Shown: piece by piece, positions 43,545 to 52,266 of the stretch
How positions within the stretch are numbered: position 1 is the first letter of the stretch
Layout: every line of letters starts with the position of its first letter
DNA from: Nisaea acidiphila
GTDB taxonomy: Bacteria; Pseudomonadota; Alphaproteobacteria; Thalassobaculales; Thalassobaculaceae
Direction: 5' to 3'
DNA: 64,000 bases
Assembly: GCF_024662015.1 (NCBI RefSeq)
Contig: NZ_CP102480.1
Location: 4,148,501-4,212,500, forward strand
Notes under the pieces: generated by a model
The model's database searches: none
What the model was told of the DNA's origin: nothing
Seen by the model: the letters and a program-made list of their open reading frames with translations, nothing else
Program-made: the position numbers and the translations under genes

Positions 43545-43979
43545 ATGAATTCTGTCGTGAGCCGGCAGGCGCAGGAAATCCTCCCGGTCGGGAGCCGCGG
43601 AACCGGGTTTTATGACGTCACGCGCGAGGTCGCGCACTGGGTCGGCGGGACGGGGATTGGAACCGGCCTGCTGACGCTGTTCATCCGGCACACGTCGGCC
43701 TCGCTGACGATCCAGGAGAATGCCGACCCGGATGTCAGAGCCGATCTCGCCGACTATCTCGCCACTATCGCGCCGGAGGACCCGGGCCGATATCGCCACG
43801 GCATCGAGGGGCCGGACGACATGCCGGCCCATATCCGCACAATGTTGACGCAGACCTCGCTCACCATTCCGGTGGGCAATGGACGGCCGCTGCTCGGGAC
43901 CTGGCAGGGGATCTACCTTATCGAGCACCGCCGGGCGCCGCATCGGCGCGAGATCGTCATGCATCTGCTCGGGGAATGA
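43545..43979 (+). CDS. yjbQ: YjbQ family (UPF0047) protein
   Basis: 144 residues with the complete family text: 'SRGTGFYDVTREV', 'FIRHTSASLTIQENADPDVR', 'HGIEGPDDMPAHIRTMLTQTSLTIPV', 'LGTWQGIYLIEHR'. Conserved His and Asp/Glu suggest a metal-binding trimer. In some studies members show thiamine-phosphate synthase-like activity, but the physiological role is uncertain. It precedes the copper module but has a separate promoter gap of 108 bases. Confidence 0.93.
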   Translation: MNSVVSRQAQEILPVGSRGTGFYDVTREVAHWVGGTGIGTGLLTLFIRHTSASLTIQENADPDVRADLADYLATIAPEDPGRYRHGIEGPDDMPAHIRTMLTQTSLTIPVGNGRPLLGTWQGIYLIEHRRAPHRREIVMHLLGE

Positions 43980-44004
43980 GCTGCTGCGAATTCCGTGCGG
44001 GGCC

Positions 44005-44035
44005 TTGACCTTCCAGTGACTGGAATCCTTATCTA
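44005..44035 (+). promoter_or_regulatory. MerR-type (CueR) copper promoter
   Basis: TTGACC (-35, 44005-44010) and TATCTA (-10, 44030-44035) are separated by 19 bases, the over-long spacer typical of MerR-family promoters. The spacer holds a perfect dyad TTCCAGT-G-ACTGGAA (44011-44025) centred at 44018. CueR bound to Cu(I) would untwist the spacer and activate transcription of the ATPase gene 53 bases downstream. Confidence 0.85.
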
Positions 44036-44087
44036 GGAATTCGAAGGCCGATTTCGGGCCGCGAACCTTGTTCCCTGGAGACCGCGC

Positions 44088-46382
44088 ATGTCCTGTCACG
44101 CGCACGAGAAAACCGAGTCCGATAATGCCTGCTGCCATGGCACGCCGAAGCCCGCTGAGGCCAGTTCCTGTTGCCATGCTGAGCCGGCGCCGACGGCGCA
44201 TTCCTGCTGCGGCGGCGGTCATGGCGCTGCGAGTTCCGGCAAGGCGGTGATGACAGGCAAGCCGGAAGGCGCCGGTGCCGGCTATATCTGCCCGATGTGT
44301 CCGAGCGTCTGGAGCCTGGAGCCCGACTCCTGCCCGATGTGCGGCATGGCGCTGGAGCCGGAGATGATCACCCGGGACACCCCGCCGAACCCGGAATATC
44401 TCGACATGCGCCGCCGTTTCGCAATCGGCCTGGCCTTGACCCTGCCGGTCTTCGTGCTGGCGATGGGGGAGATGGTGCCCGGGCTGAAGGAGCTGGTCGC
44501 CGGCTCCTGGAATCCGTGGGTGCAGGCCGTGCTCGCCTCGCCGGTGGTGCTCTGGGTCGGCTTTCCGTTCTTCGAGCGCGGCTGGTCGTCGCTGAAGAGC
44601 GGGCATTTCAACATGTTCACGCTGATCGCGCTCGGCACCGGTGCAGCCTATCTCTACAGCCTTGCCGGGCTGCTGCTGCCGGATCTCTTCCCGGACGGTT
44701 TCCGGGGAGAGGGCGGCGCGGTCGGGCTCTATTTCGAGTCCGCCGCTGTGATCATCACGCTTGTCGCGTTGGGCCAGGTGCTGGAACTCGGCGCGCGGGA
44801 GAAGACGTCCGACGCGCTGAAGGCGCTGCTTGGTCTCGCTCCGCTGACGGCCCGCCGGCTGACCGCGGACGGCGGCGACGAGGAGATCGATATCGAGCGG
44901 ATCGCCGTTGGAGACCGGCTGCGGATCCGTCCGGGCGAGCGCATCCCGGTCGACGGTCGTCTTCAGGAAGGCAACGGTTCGGTCGACGAGTCCATGTTGA
45001 CCGGCGAGCCTCTCCCGGTGGAGAAGGCTGCCGGAGACGCGCTCGTTGGCGGGACGCTGAACGGTAACGCCACTCTGGTTATGGAAGCGGAAAAGGTCGG
45101 CCGCGACACCATGCTGGCACGCATCGTCGCGATGGTTGCCGACGCCCAGCGCAGCCGCGCGCCGGTGCAGAAAGTGGCGGACGCGGTGGCGGGCTATTTC
45201 GTCCCGGCCGTTGTGCTTTCCGCGGTCGTGGCCTTCGCCGTCTGGGCCCTTGCGGGCCCCGAGCCCGCGCTGGCGCACGGGGTGATCGCGGCGGTCTCGG
45301 TCCTCATCATCGCCTGCCCCTGCGCCCTCGGTCTGGCGACGCCGATGTCGATCATGGTCGGCGCGGGCCGCGGTGCGGCGGCTGGCATCCTGATCCGCGA
45401 CGCGGAAGCGATCGAAGGGTTCGAGAAAGTAGACACACTGGTCGTCGACAAGACCGGGACCCTGACGGAGGGACGCCCCGAGCTGGTCGACATGGTCAGT
45501 GCGGGTCCGGACTCATCTGAAATCCTCAGGCTGGCCGCTGCCGTCGAAAGCGGCAGCGAGCATCCGCTCTCGGCCGCGGTTCTGCGCGCCGCCGAGGCTC
45601 GAGAGGTTCCGTTTCGGCCCGCGAGTGACGTCTCGGCGGAAGCGGGGCTCGGTCTCAAGGGGGCGGTCGATGGTCTGGCGGTGGCGGCCGGTTCCGCCCG
45701 CTTCATGGAGCAGCTCGGTATCGACGTCGCGCCGCTGGCCGATCGGGCGGACCGGTTGTCCGGTTCCGGCGCGACGCTGCTCTATGTCGCCCGCGACGGC
45801 GCGCTTGCCGGGCTGATCGGTGTCCGCGACCGCGTGAAGGACGGCGCAAAGGAGGCCGTGGCCGACCTCAAGCGGGACGGTATCCGCGTGGTCATGGCTT
45901 CCGGCGACAATCCGAAGGCGGCCGAGGCCATCGGGCGGGAACTCGGGATCGACGAGGTGCGCGGCGGGCTGATGCCCGCGGACAAGGCGGATCTCGTCGC
46001 CGAACTGAAGCGGAAAGGGCGCATTGTGGCGATGGCCGGGGACGGCATCAACGACGCGCCCGCGCTGGCGCTCGCCGATATCGGCATCGCCATGGGCAAC
46101 GGTACCGATATCGCCAAGGAGAGCGCGGCGGTGACGCTGGTGAAAGGCGACGTGCGCGGGCTCGTAAAGGCGCGCCACCTCAGCCGGGCGACGATGGCCA
46201 ATATCCGCCAGAACCTGTTCTTCGCGTTCGTCTACAACGCGCTTGGCGTCCCGGTTGCGGCGGGTGTGCTCTATCCGCTGCTCGGCCTGACCCTGAGCCC
46301 GATGCTCGCCGCGGCGGCAATGAGCCTGAGTTCGGTTTCGGTGATCAGCAACGCGCTCCGGCTGCGCTCCGCGAAACTCTGA
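44088..46382 (+). CDS. Cu(I)-exporting P1B-type ATPase with Cys-rich N-terminus
   Basis: 764 residues. The first 60 residues are rich in Cys/His ([26 protein letters not shown]) in place of the usual HMA ferredoxin-like domains, followed by '[22 protein letters not shown]', a CxxC-type heavy-metal-binding domain. Eight TM helices follow; CPC is at 410-412, and the catalytic Asp454 is in DKTGTL. '[11 protein letters not shown]' is the hinge motif. It exports Cu(I) from the cytoplasm. It is regulated by CueR encoded just downstream and by the promoter at 44005. Confidence 0.93.
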   Translation: MSCHAHEKTESDNACCHGTPKPAEASSCCHAEPAPTAHSCCGGGHGAASSGKAVMTGKPEGAGAGYICPMCPSVWSLEPDSCPMCGMALEPEMITRDTPPNPEYLDMRRRFAIGLALTLPVFVLAMGEMVPGLKELVAGSWNPWVQAVLASPVVLWVGFPFFERGWSSLKSGHFNMFTLIALGTGAAYLYSLAGLLLPDLFPDGFRGEGGAVGLYFESAAVIITLVALGQVLELGAREKTSDALKALLGLAPLTARRLTADGGDEEIDIERIAVGDRLRIRPGERIPVDGRLQEGNGSVDESMLTGEPLPVEKAAGDALVGGTLNGNATLVMEAEKVGRDTMLARIVAMVADAQRSRAPVQKVADAVAGYFVPAVVLSAVVAFAVWALAGPEPALAHGVIAAVSVLIIACPCALGLATPMSIMVGAGRGAAAGILIRDAEAIEGFEKVDTLVVDKTGTLTEGRPELVDMVSAGPDSSEILRLAAAVESGSEHPLSAAVLRAAEAREVPFRPASDVSAEAGLGLKGAVDGLAVAAGSARFMEQLGIDVAPLADRADRLSGSGATLLYVARDGALAGLIGVRDRVKDGAKEAVADLKRDGIRVVMASGDNPKAAEAIGRELGIDEVRGGLMPADKADLVAELKRKGRIVAMAGDGINDAPALALADIGIAMGNGTDIAKESAAVTLVKGDVRGLVKARHLSRATMANIRQNLFFAFVYNALGVPVAAGVLYPLLGLTLSPMLAAAAMSLSSVSVISNALRLRSAKL

Positions 46383-46395
46383 GGAGGAGGCCACG

Positions 46396-46788
46396 ATGCA
46401 GATCAGGGAAGTCGCCGAAAGCGCCGGACTGCCGGCCAAGACGATCCGCTATTACGAGGAAATCGGCCTCGTCCGCCCGGATCGCCGGGAAAACGGCTAC
46501 AGGGATTACTCCGACACGGACATTCACCGTCTGCGCTTCCTGCAGCGGGCCCGAGGTCTCGGTTTCTCGATCGAGGATTGCCGCGCGCTTCTGTCGCTCT
46601 ACGACGAGAAGGAGCGGGAGAGTGCCGATGTGCGTGCCATCGCCGAGGCGCATCTGAAAGAAATCGACCGCAAGATCAACGAGCTGAAAAGCCTGCGCGG
46701 GACGCTCGCCCATCTTGTCCATGCCTGCCACGGGGACTCCCGGCCGGACTGCCCGATCCTCAAGGATCTCGCGGGAGATGCCTCGTGA
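46396..46788 (+). CDS. cueR: Cu(I)-responsive MerR-family activator CueR
   Basis: 130 residues: winged-helix start 'MQIREVAESAGLPAKTIRYYEEIGLV', a long dimerisation helix and the metal-binding loop with Cys111 and Cys119 ('CHGDSRPDC'). A Ser near 76 ('RESADV') marks monovalent-ion (Cu+/Ag+) selectivity rather than the Cys of Hg/Zn sensors. The strong GAGGAGG ribosome site and 13-base gap show co-transcription with the ATPase. It likely activates the 44005 promoter and so its own operon. Confidence 0.94.
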   Translation: MQIREVAESAGLPAKTIRYYEEIGLVRPDRRENGYRDYSDTDIHRLRFLQRARGLGFSIEDCRALLSLYDEKERESADVRAIAEAHLKEIDRKINELKSLRGTLAHLVHACHGDSRPDCPILKDLAGDAS

Positions 46789-47309
46789 ATTGGAAACTCC
46801 TGATCTCGGGCGGCGCGGTGCTGCTGCTCTTCGCGCTTGCCGGCTATTCCCGCATGCAGGATCCGGAGCGTCCATCCATCCTCTCCAAGGTGATGCCCGG
46901 TGCTGCCGAGGAGAAGCAAAACGCGGCGATCCGGCTCTGGCCGGGCGATACCGGTCTCGTCTCGGACGGCAAGAAGGTCTACGCCACCCAATGCGCCAGT
47001 TGTCACGGGCTAGGATTGCAGGGCCAGCCGAACTGGCGCCAGCGAAACGCCGACGGCCGTCTCCCGGCACCGCCACATGACCCGAGCGGACATACCTGGC
47101 ATCATCCCGACGAGCAGCTCTTCTCGCTGACCAAGTTCGGACCGGCGCGGATTGTCGGTGACGGTTACGAAAGCGACATGCCGGGCTACGAGGGGATCCT
47201 CAGCGACCGGGAAATCATCGCCGTACTCTCTTACATTAAAAGCACCTGGCCGGCCGATATCCGCCAGCGACACGACATGATCAACCGGCAGGCGGCGCAA
47301 GGCGGCTAG
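46785..47309 (+). CDS. Membrane-tethered mono-haem cytochrome c of the copper operon
   Basis: The GTG at 46785 overlaps the cueR stop (GTGA), so translation is coupled. 174 residues: one TM helix near the N-terminus ('LLISGGAVLLLFALAGY') and a periplasmic class I cytochrome c fold. CASCH holds the haem, 'GYESDMPGYEGILSDREI' supplies the Met axial ligand, and 'HDPSGHTWHHPDEQLF' adds a His cluster. The role may be oxidising Cu(I) or passing electrons to an oxidase. Its place behind cueR implies copper induction. Confidence 0.85.
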   Translation: MNWKLLISGGAVLLLFALAGYSRMQDPERPSILSKVMPGAAEEKQNAAIRLWPGDTGLVSDGKKVYATQCASCHGLGLQGQPNWRQRNADGRLPAPPHDPSGHTWHHPDEQLFSLTKFGPARIVGDGYESDMPGYEGILSDREIIAVLSYIKSTWPADIRQRHDMINRQAAQGG

Positions 47310-47379
47310 GCAGCGGCGCGTTCCCAATTCTTAAGATCCAATAAGCTGCCTTCAAAAGCGCTAACGATTAGGGAGTTGA

Positions 47380-47405
47380 ATATGTAAAACGCTCGTTTTA
47401 CATAT
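47380..47405. promoter_or_regulatory. Palindromic TetR operator
   Basis: ATATGTAAAACG-CT-CGTTTTACATAT, a perfect 12-2-12 dyad at 47380-47405, ends six bases before the regulator's ATG. It overlaps the region where the promoter or ribosome site should lie. This is a typical autoregulatory TetR-family operator. Confidence 0.85.
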
Positions 47406-47410
47406 CGCGC

Positions 47411-47956
47411 ATGGACAAGCGTGAGATCATTCTCGATGCGGCCGAACGGGCCTTCCTCACGGAGGGGTTCCGGGCGACCGGTATCGACAGGGTGCTGGCG
47501 CCGACTGGCGTGTCGACCCGGACCCTCTACAAGAATTTCGCCACCAAAGAAGCACTGGCCCTTGCGGTCCTCGAGCGACGCGACCGTCGGTTCTACTCGG
47601 CGATGGCAATGCCGCCGGACCCTGGCGGCGATCCTGTGCAGGATCTTTTTACAAAGCTGGCCCACTGGACCCGAGAGGAAGGCGCCAACGGTTGCATCTT
47701 TCTGCGTGCGCTCGGAGAGTACGGATTGCGGGAGACCGACATTGCGGCTTTCGTCGAAGAGCACAAGCGGCGGATGCGCGCACTGGTCGCGGACCGCGTA
47801 ACGGCACGCCTCGGCCGCGCCGCGCCGCCGCTCGCAGACCGGATATGGATACTGTTCGAAGGCGCGACTGCGTCTGCCGCAGTCGCGGGGGAGGCGGTCA
47901 TCGGCACGGCAGCGGCGGCGGCGGATGACCTCATGGACGCCGCGTCCCGGCAATGA
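47411..47956 (+). CDS. TetR-family transcriptional regulator
   Basis: 181 residues with an N-terminal HTH at about 20-45 ('GFRATGIDRVLAPTGVSTRTLYKNFATKEAL') and a helical ligand-binding domain. The gene overlaps the next MFS gene by ATGA, and a perfect palindrome sits directly upstream. It likely represses itself and the transporter until a ligand is present. The near-absent 5' leader (operator ends at base -6) is odd and may mean the start is slightly downstream or the transcript is leaderless. Confidence 0.88.
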   Translation: MDKREIILDAAERAFLTEGFRATGIDRVLAPTGVSTRTLYKNFATKEALALAVLERRDRRFYSAMAMPPDPGGDPVQDLFTKLAHWTREEGANGCIFLRALGEYGLRETDIAAFVEEHKRRMRALVADRVTARLGRAAPPLADRIWILFEGATASAAVAGEAVIGTAAAAADDLMDAASRQ

Positions 47957-49086
47957 ACCGCTGGGGAACGCGTTCCTTCGTCGCGAGCGGGTTCGCGCTC
48001 ATCGCCGTGGCCTACGGTCTCGCGCGTTTCGCCTATGGGCTATTCCTGCCGGCACTGGCCGCCGAGCTCGGGCTCGGCCCGACGGAGGCCGGATGGATCG
48101 GATCGGGTGCCTTTGCTGCCTATTGTGTCGCGACCGCCGCGGCAGCGCTTCTCTGCGTTCGGATCGGCGCACGCCGGACGCTTTTGCTCGCCGGCGCGGT
48201 TGCCGCCGTCGGAATGGCCGGAATTGCGGCTTCGCAGGATGCGGCCATGCTCGCCGTCTCCGTCACCTTCGCAGGACTCAGCCCCGGGCTTGCGTCTCCG
48301 CCTTTGGCGCTCGCGGTCTCGGAACGGATTGAGCCGGTCCAGCAGGGAGCGGCGAACACGCTCATCAACAGCGGCACGAGCGCCGGCGTCGTGCTGTCCG
48401 GACCGGTGGCACTGGTCCTTGCCGAGGCCTGGCGGGAGGCCTACTGGCTTTTCGCCCTGCTCTCGTTCGGCGTAACTGTCTGGCTTTGCTACTCGATGCC
48501 GCCCGTCGCCGCCGCAAAAGGCCGAGCCGAACCGAAGCCGTTCCGCGAATATATGCGCCATCGCGTCCTGATGCCGGTCTTGCTGACCTCGGCGCTGATG
48601 GGGGTGTCGAGCACGGCAATCTGGACTTTCGGCGGCGCGATCCTGAGCGATCATGCCGGCTGGACCGACACGCGTATCGCCGGTGTATGGATCGTAATCG
48701 GCGCCTCCGGTGTGGCCGGTGCGGCTGCGGGGCCATTGATCCGCAGGTTCGGACTCAATGAGGTCCATCGCGCCTCGCTCGCCGCGATCGCTTGTTCGAT
48801 CCTGCTCCTTTCCATCCCGGGAGGGGGCTTGATCTGGGGCTTCGGCTCCGCGGTTCTGTTCGGCGCGGCTTATATCATGATGACCGGGGTTATCCTGGTT
48901 TGGGGCGTGGAGGCGGTACCGGAGTATCCGGCATTTGGGCTCGGGGCCGGCTTTCTCTCCATCGCGGCCGGTCAGGTGGCAGGTGCTCCGGTCTTTGGAT
49001 ATCTCTACGAGAGCGCCGGCGTGGTGCCGGCGCTACTCACCTTCAGCGCGCTTGCCTGCCTTCCGATGGCGATAAAACGGGTGTGA
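47953..49086 (+). CDS. MFS transporter of the TetR operon
   Basis: 377 residues with about 11-12 TM helices, Ala/Gly-rich. It opens with 'GFALIAVAYGLARFAYGLFLPAL', a pattern of YbfB-like MFS proteins, and has a weakly conserved loop 'CVRIGARRTLLLAGAV'. It starts four bases inside the TetR gene, so the two are co-expressed. An efflux pump induced by its substrate is the most likely role. The convergent stop pair with the next gene is only one base apart. Confidence 0.85.
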   Translation: MNRWGTRSFVASGFALIAVAYGLARFAYGLFLPALAAELGLGPTEAGWIGSGAFAAYCVATAAAALLCVRIGARRTLLLAGAVAAVGMAGIAASQDAAMLAVSVTFAGLSPGLASPPLALAVSERIEPVQQGAANTLINSGTSAGVVLSGPVALVLAEAWREAYWLFALLSFGVTVWLCYSMPPVAAAKGRAEPKPFREYMRHRVLMPVLLTSALMGVSSTAIWTFGGAILSDHAGWTDTRIAGVWIVIGASGVAGAAAGPLIRRFGLNEVHRASLAAIACSILLLSIPGGGLIWGFGSAVLFGAAYIMMTGVILVWGVEAVPEYPAFGLGAGFLSIAAGQVAGAPVFGYLYESAGVVPALLTFSALACLPMAIKRV

Positions 49087-50235
49087 TCAGCCTCTCGCCT
49101 GCGCCCGTTGTCCCTGGGCGCGCTTGTCCAGCCACCAGCCATATTGCGGCGGCCATGTCTCGAAATCCTCGTCGAGCCTGAAGGCGTCGGCCGCGTGGCG
49201 CGGCCAGAACGGATTGTAGAGCGCCTCGCGGCCGATTGCGATCAGGTCCGCGTCGCCCGCTTGCAGGATTTCTTCGGCATGATGCGGATCGGTGATGAGG
49301 CCGACCGCCTGGGTCATGATCCCGACATCGCGGCGGATTTCGGCGGCATAGGGCACCTGGTAGCCCGGCGAGCGGTTCAGCTTGAAGTTGGTCGCGCCTT
49401 TCGGCGTCTGCCCACCGGAGGAACAATCTATCACGTCGACTCCGCGGTCCTTCAGTTCCTTCGCGAAGACCAGGCTGTCCTCCATTTCCCAGCCGCCTTC
49501 GATGGCGTCGACGGCAGAGATGCGGACGAAGAGCGGCAGGTTGTCCGGCAGAGCCTCTCGAACGTCCTCGGCGATCTCAAGGGAAAGACGCATCCGGCCC
49601 TGCAGGTCGCCGCCATAGGCGTCGGTGCGGAAATTGCCGAGCGGTGAGAGGAAGGTCTGCAGCAGATAGCCGTGCGCGCAGTGGATCTCGACGGATTCGA
49701 ATCCGGCATCGACGGCGCGCTTCGTCGCATCGGCGAAAGCACCGCGCAGCCGTTTCATGTCGTCGAGGTCGAGTTCTCTCGGGGTCAGCCAGCCGTCCGC
49801 CAGGGGCACAGCGCTCGGTGCCTCCGGTTGCCAGGGCGTGTCGCCGCCGGCGATATCCTCCGGGGTGAGGGGGCCGTTGCCCTTCCAGGGCCGCTGCATG
49901 CTGCCTTTGCGCCCGGAATGGCCGATCTGGATCGCCGGGACCGAGCCTTCCGATTTCAGGAAGGCGGCGAGCGGCGCCAGCTTCTTTGCGTGCTCGTCGT
50001 CCCAGATCCCGAGATCGCCATGGGTGATCCGGCCGTCGCGGGTCACCGCGGTGACTTCCAGGATCACCATGCCGGCGCCGCCGATGGCGAACTTGCCAAG
50101 GTGCGCCATGTGGAAATCGGTCGGGAAGCCTTCCTCGGCGGAATACATGCACATGGGAGGGACTACGATCCGGTTCGGCAGGGTAATGCCCCGGAGTTGG
50201 ATCGGCTGGAACAGCAGCGGCGTCTTATCGGTCAT
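49087..50235 (-). CDS. NADH:flavin oxidoreductase / old yellow enzyme (YqjM-like)
   Basis: Start 50235 with GAGGAAAAA gives 382 residues. 'LPNRIVVPPMCMYSAEEGFPTDFHMAHLGKFA' carries the FMN-site Cys typical of thermophilic-like OYEs, and 'EIHCAHGYLLQTFLSPLGNFRTDAYGG' the catalytic His-Ala-His and Tyr. 'AVGLITDPHHAEEIL' and 'ALYNPFWP' are phosphate-site and C-terminal blocks. It reduces activated alkenes with NAD(P)H; the substrate is unknown. It diverges from the M20 gene across a 193-base gap. Confidence 0.92.
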   Translation of the reverse strand: MTDKTPLLFQPIQLRGITLPNRIVVPPMCMYSAEEGFPTDFHMAHLGKFAIGGAGMVILEVTAVTRDGRITHGDLGIWDDEHAKKLAPLAAFLKSEGSVPAIQIGHSGRKGSMQRPWKGNGPLTPEDIAGGDTPWQPEAPSAVPLADGWLTPRELDLDDMKRLRGAFADATKRAVDAGFESVEIHCAHGYLLQTFLSPLGNFRTDAYGGDLQGRMRLSLEIAEDVREALPDNLPLFVRISAVDAIEGGWEMEDSLVFAKELKDRGVDVIDCSSGGQTPKGATNFKLNRSPGYQVPYAAEIRRDVGIMTQAVGLITDPHHAEEILQAGDADLIAIGREALYNPFWPRHAADAFRLDEDFETWPPQYGWWLDKRAQGQRAQARG

Positions 50236-50428
50236 TTTTTCCTCCCGGTTCTCGCTGGCTCTTTTTGCGGGGGAGGATAGCCGAAGGCGCCGGAAAGTGG
50301 CCATTCCGGGTTGGTGCCGACCGGCCAAATCAATCGCGCCCGCTCGGCACTTGACAGGACCGCTGCGCACGCCATCGTGGGGGATCTTTTCCTCTCCCGT
50401 CCTTCCGTTGCCCGTCAGGAGCCGTTCA

Positions 50429-51598
50429 ATGCCTATCGTCAACCGCATCGCCGACTTTCATGCAGAGCTGACGGGTTGGCGGCGGCATATTCATGCAAAC
50501 CCGGAGCTGGGCTTCGAGGAGTTCGAGACCGCCGATTTCGTCGCCGAACGGCTGGCGGAGATGGGGCTTGAGATCCATCGCGGTCTCGGCGGTACCGGCG
50601 TGGTTGCGACGATCAAGGGCAATGGCGGAGACGGCCCTGCGATCGGTCTGCGCGCGGACATGGACGCGCTGCCGATCCAGGAGAAGGGCACGCCCGAGCA
50701 CCGTTCGAAGAACGACGGAAAGATGCATGCCTGCGGCCATGACGGTCACACCACCATGCTGCTCGGTGCGGCAAAATATCTTGCCGAGACGCGCAATTTC
50801 GCCGGCACGGTCCACTTGATCTTCCAGCCCGCCGAGGAAGGCAAGGGCGGCGGCAAGAAGATGATCGAGGACGGTCTCTTCAAGCTGTTCCCCGTGGACG
50901 AGGTCTACGGCATGCATAACCGGCCGGAAATGCCGGTCGGCAGCTTCGGCGTCTCCGCCGGCCCTGTGATGGCGGCACGGGACAATTGGGAAATCTCGAT
51001 CTCCGGGCGCGGCGCACATGCGGCGATGCCACACCAGGGCGTCGACCCGGTCGTCGTCGGGGCCAATATCGTCATGGCCCTGCAGACCATCACCAGCCGT
51101 AACACCGATCCGGCCGAGGCGCTGGTTATCAGCGCGACCCAGTTCCATGCGGGCGATGCCTTCAACGTCATCCCGGACGAGATCGTCCTGCGCGGCACCT
51201 GCCGGGTGCTGAACCCGGAGATCCAGGCGACCCTGCCGGAGCGGATCAAGCGCGTTGCCGACGGGATCGCGGCGACCTACGGAGCGACCGCGGAGCTGAA
51301 TTACATGACCGGCTATCCGGCGACGGTGAACACTCCGAAAGAGGCGGAGTTCTCGGCCTCGATCTGCGCCGAGGTGGCCGGTGCCGCCGGCACGGTCGAC
51401 CTCGATTTGCCGCCGAGCATGGGGGCGGAGGATTTTTCCTACATGCTGCAGGAAAAGCCGGGCGCCTATATCTGGTGCGGTAACGGCGATACCGCCGGCC
51501 TCCATCACCCGGAATACGACTTCAACGACGAGGCGCTTACGGTGGGGGCGAGCTATTGGTCGCGCCTGGTCGAGGCGCGCCTCGCGAAATCCGCGTGA
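50429..51598 (+). CDS. M20D amidohydrolase (hippurate hydrolase/aminoacylase-like)
   Basis: ATG 50429 follows AGGAGCCGTTCA; 389 residues. 'RRHIHANPELGFEEFET' at 18-34, 'ADMDALPIQE' at 77-85, the metal motif with Cys102, His104 and His107 (CGHDGH), Glu136-Glu137 in QPAEEG and the late 'LPPSMGAEDFSYML' make a complete M20D family protein. It hydrolyses N-acyl amino acids or related amides. A kinase-like gene starts at 51603, 4 bases after the stop. Confidence 0.93.
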   Translation: MPIVNRIADFHAELTGWRRHIHANPELGFEEFETADFVAERLAEMGLEIHRGLGGTGVVATIKGNGGDGPAIGLRADMDALPIQEKGTPEHRSKNDGKMHACGHDGHTTMLLGAAKYLAETRNFAGTVHLIFQPAEEGKGGGKKMIEDGLFKLFPVDEVYGMHNRPEMPVGSFGVSAGPVMAARDNWEISISGRGAHAAMPHQGVDPVVVGANIVMALQTITSRNTDPAEALVISATQFHAGDAFNVIPDEIVLRGTCRVLNPEIQATLPERIKRVADGIAATYGATAELNYMTGYPATVNTPKEAEFSASICAEVAGAAGTVDLDLPPSMGAEDFSYMLQEKPGAYIWCGNGDTAGLHHPEYDFNDEALTVGASYWSRLVEARLAKSA

Positions 51599-51602
51599 GG
51601 CC

Positions 51603-52187
51603 GTGAGCGAACCCGCCAGTCTTCCCCGGGGCATTCACGTTCTCGGCGCCTCCGGCTCCGGGACCACGACTTTCGCCCGGGGCTGGGCCGACAGGTTCGG
51701 ATACACGCATCTTGATACGGACGATTTCTACTGGCTTCCGACAGAGCCGAAATTCAAGGAAAAACGCCCGATCCCGGAGCGGCTGAGACTGCTCGCCGAG
51801 GCGATCGATGCGGCCGAAAACTGGATCCTCTCGGGATCTCTCGTGTCCTGGGGCGAGCCGCTGATCGAGCGCTTCGACCTTGTTGTGTTCGTCTACACAC
51901 CGTTCGATCTCAGGATGGAGCGCCTCATCGCTCGAGAGGAGGAGCGCTACGGCGTCGCAGCCCTTGAGCCGGGCGGGGCGCATTACGATGCTCACATGGC
52001 CTTCATCGAGTGGGCGGCCTCATACGATTCCGGGGGACCGGAGATTCGCAGCAGGCGGATGCATGAAGACTGGATGAAACGGCTGACTTGTCCGGTAGTG
52101 CGCGTTTCGGGCTCAGACACGACGGCAGACCAGATCCAGCAGGTGCTCGAATTCTGGTCTGCTTCGGTCTTGCCCTCGCTCCGGTGA
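51603..52187 (+). CDS. P-loop NTPase, adenylate-kinase/AAA_18-like
   Basis: The GTG at 51603 gives 194 residues; ribosome site weak, translation may be coupled to the preceding stop. Walker A is 'GASGSGTTTFAR', followed by 'HLDTDDFYWLPTEPKF' (acidic metal site) and a lid-like 'EERYGVAAL.PGG'. The size and layout are those of small nucleotide or sugar kinases such as topology-modulator FlaR/AdK-like proteins. The phosphate acceptor is unknown. Confidence 0.72.
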   Translation: MSEPASLPRGIHVLGASGSGTTTFARGWADRFGYTHLDTDDFYWLPTEPKFKEKRPIPERLRLLAEAIDAAENWILSGSLVSWGEPLIERFDLVVFVYTPFDLRMERLIAREEERYGVAALEPGGAHYDAHMAFIEWAASYDSGGPEIRSRRMHEDWMKRLTCPVVRVSGSDTTADQIQQVLEFWSASVLPSLR

Positions 52188-52266
52188 CCTGTGTAAATCT
52201 CGCGGTCCGTGTGCGGCCGGTGCCGATGCGGGGCCGAAGCCGAATTTGCAGTGTTGAGTAGGATCC

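Noticed and set aside
49757-50428. Upstream extension of the M20D frame
   Set aside because: This stretch overlaps the reverse-strand flavin oxidoreductase; a good ribosome site and the family start place the true beginning at 50429.
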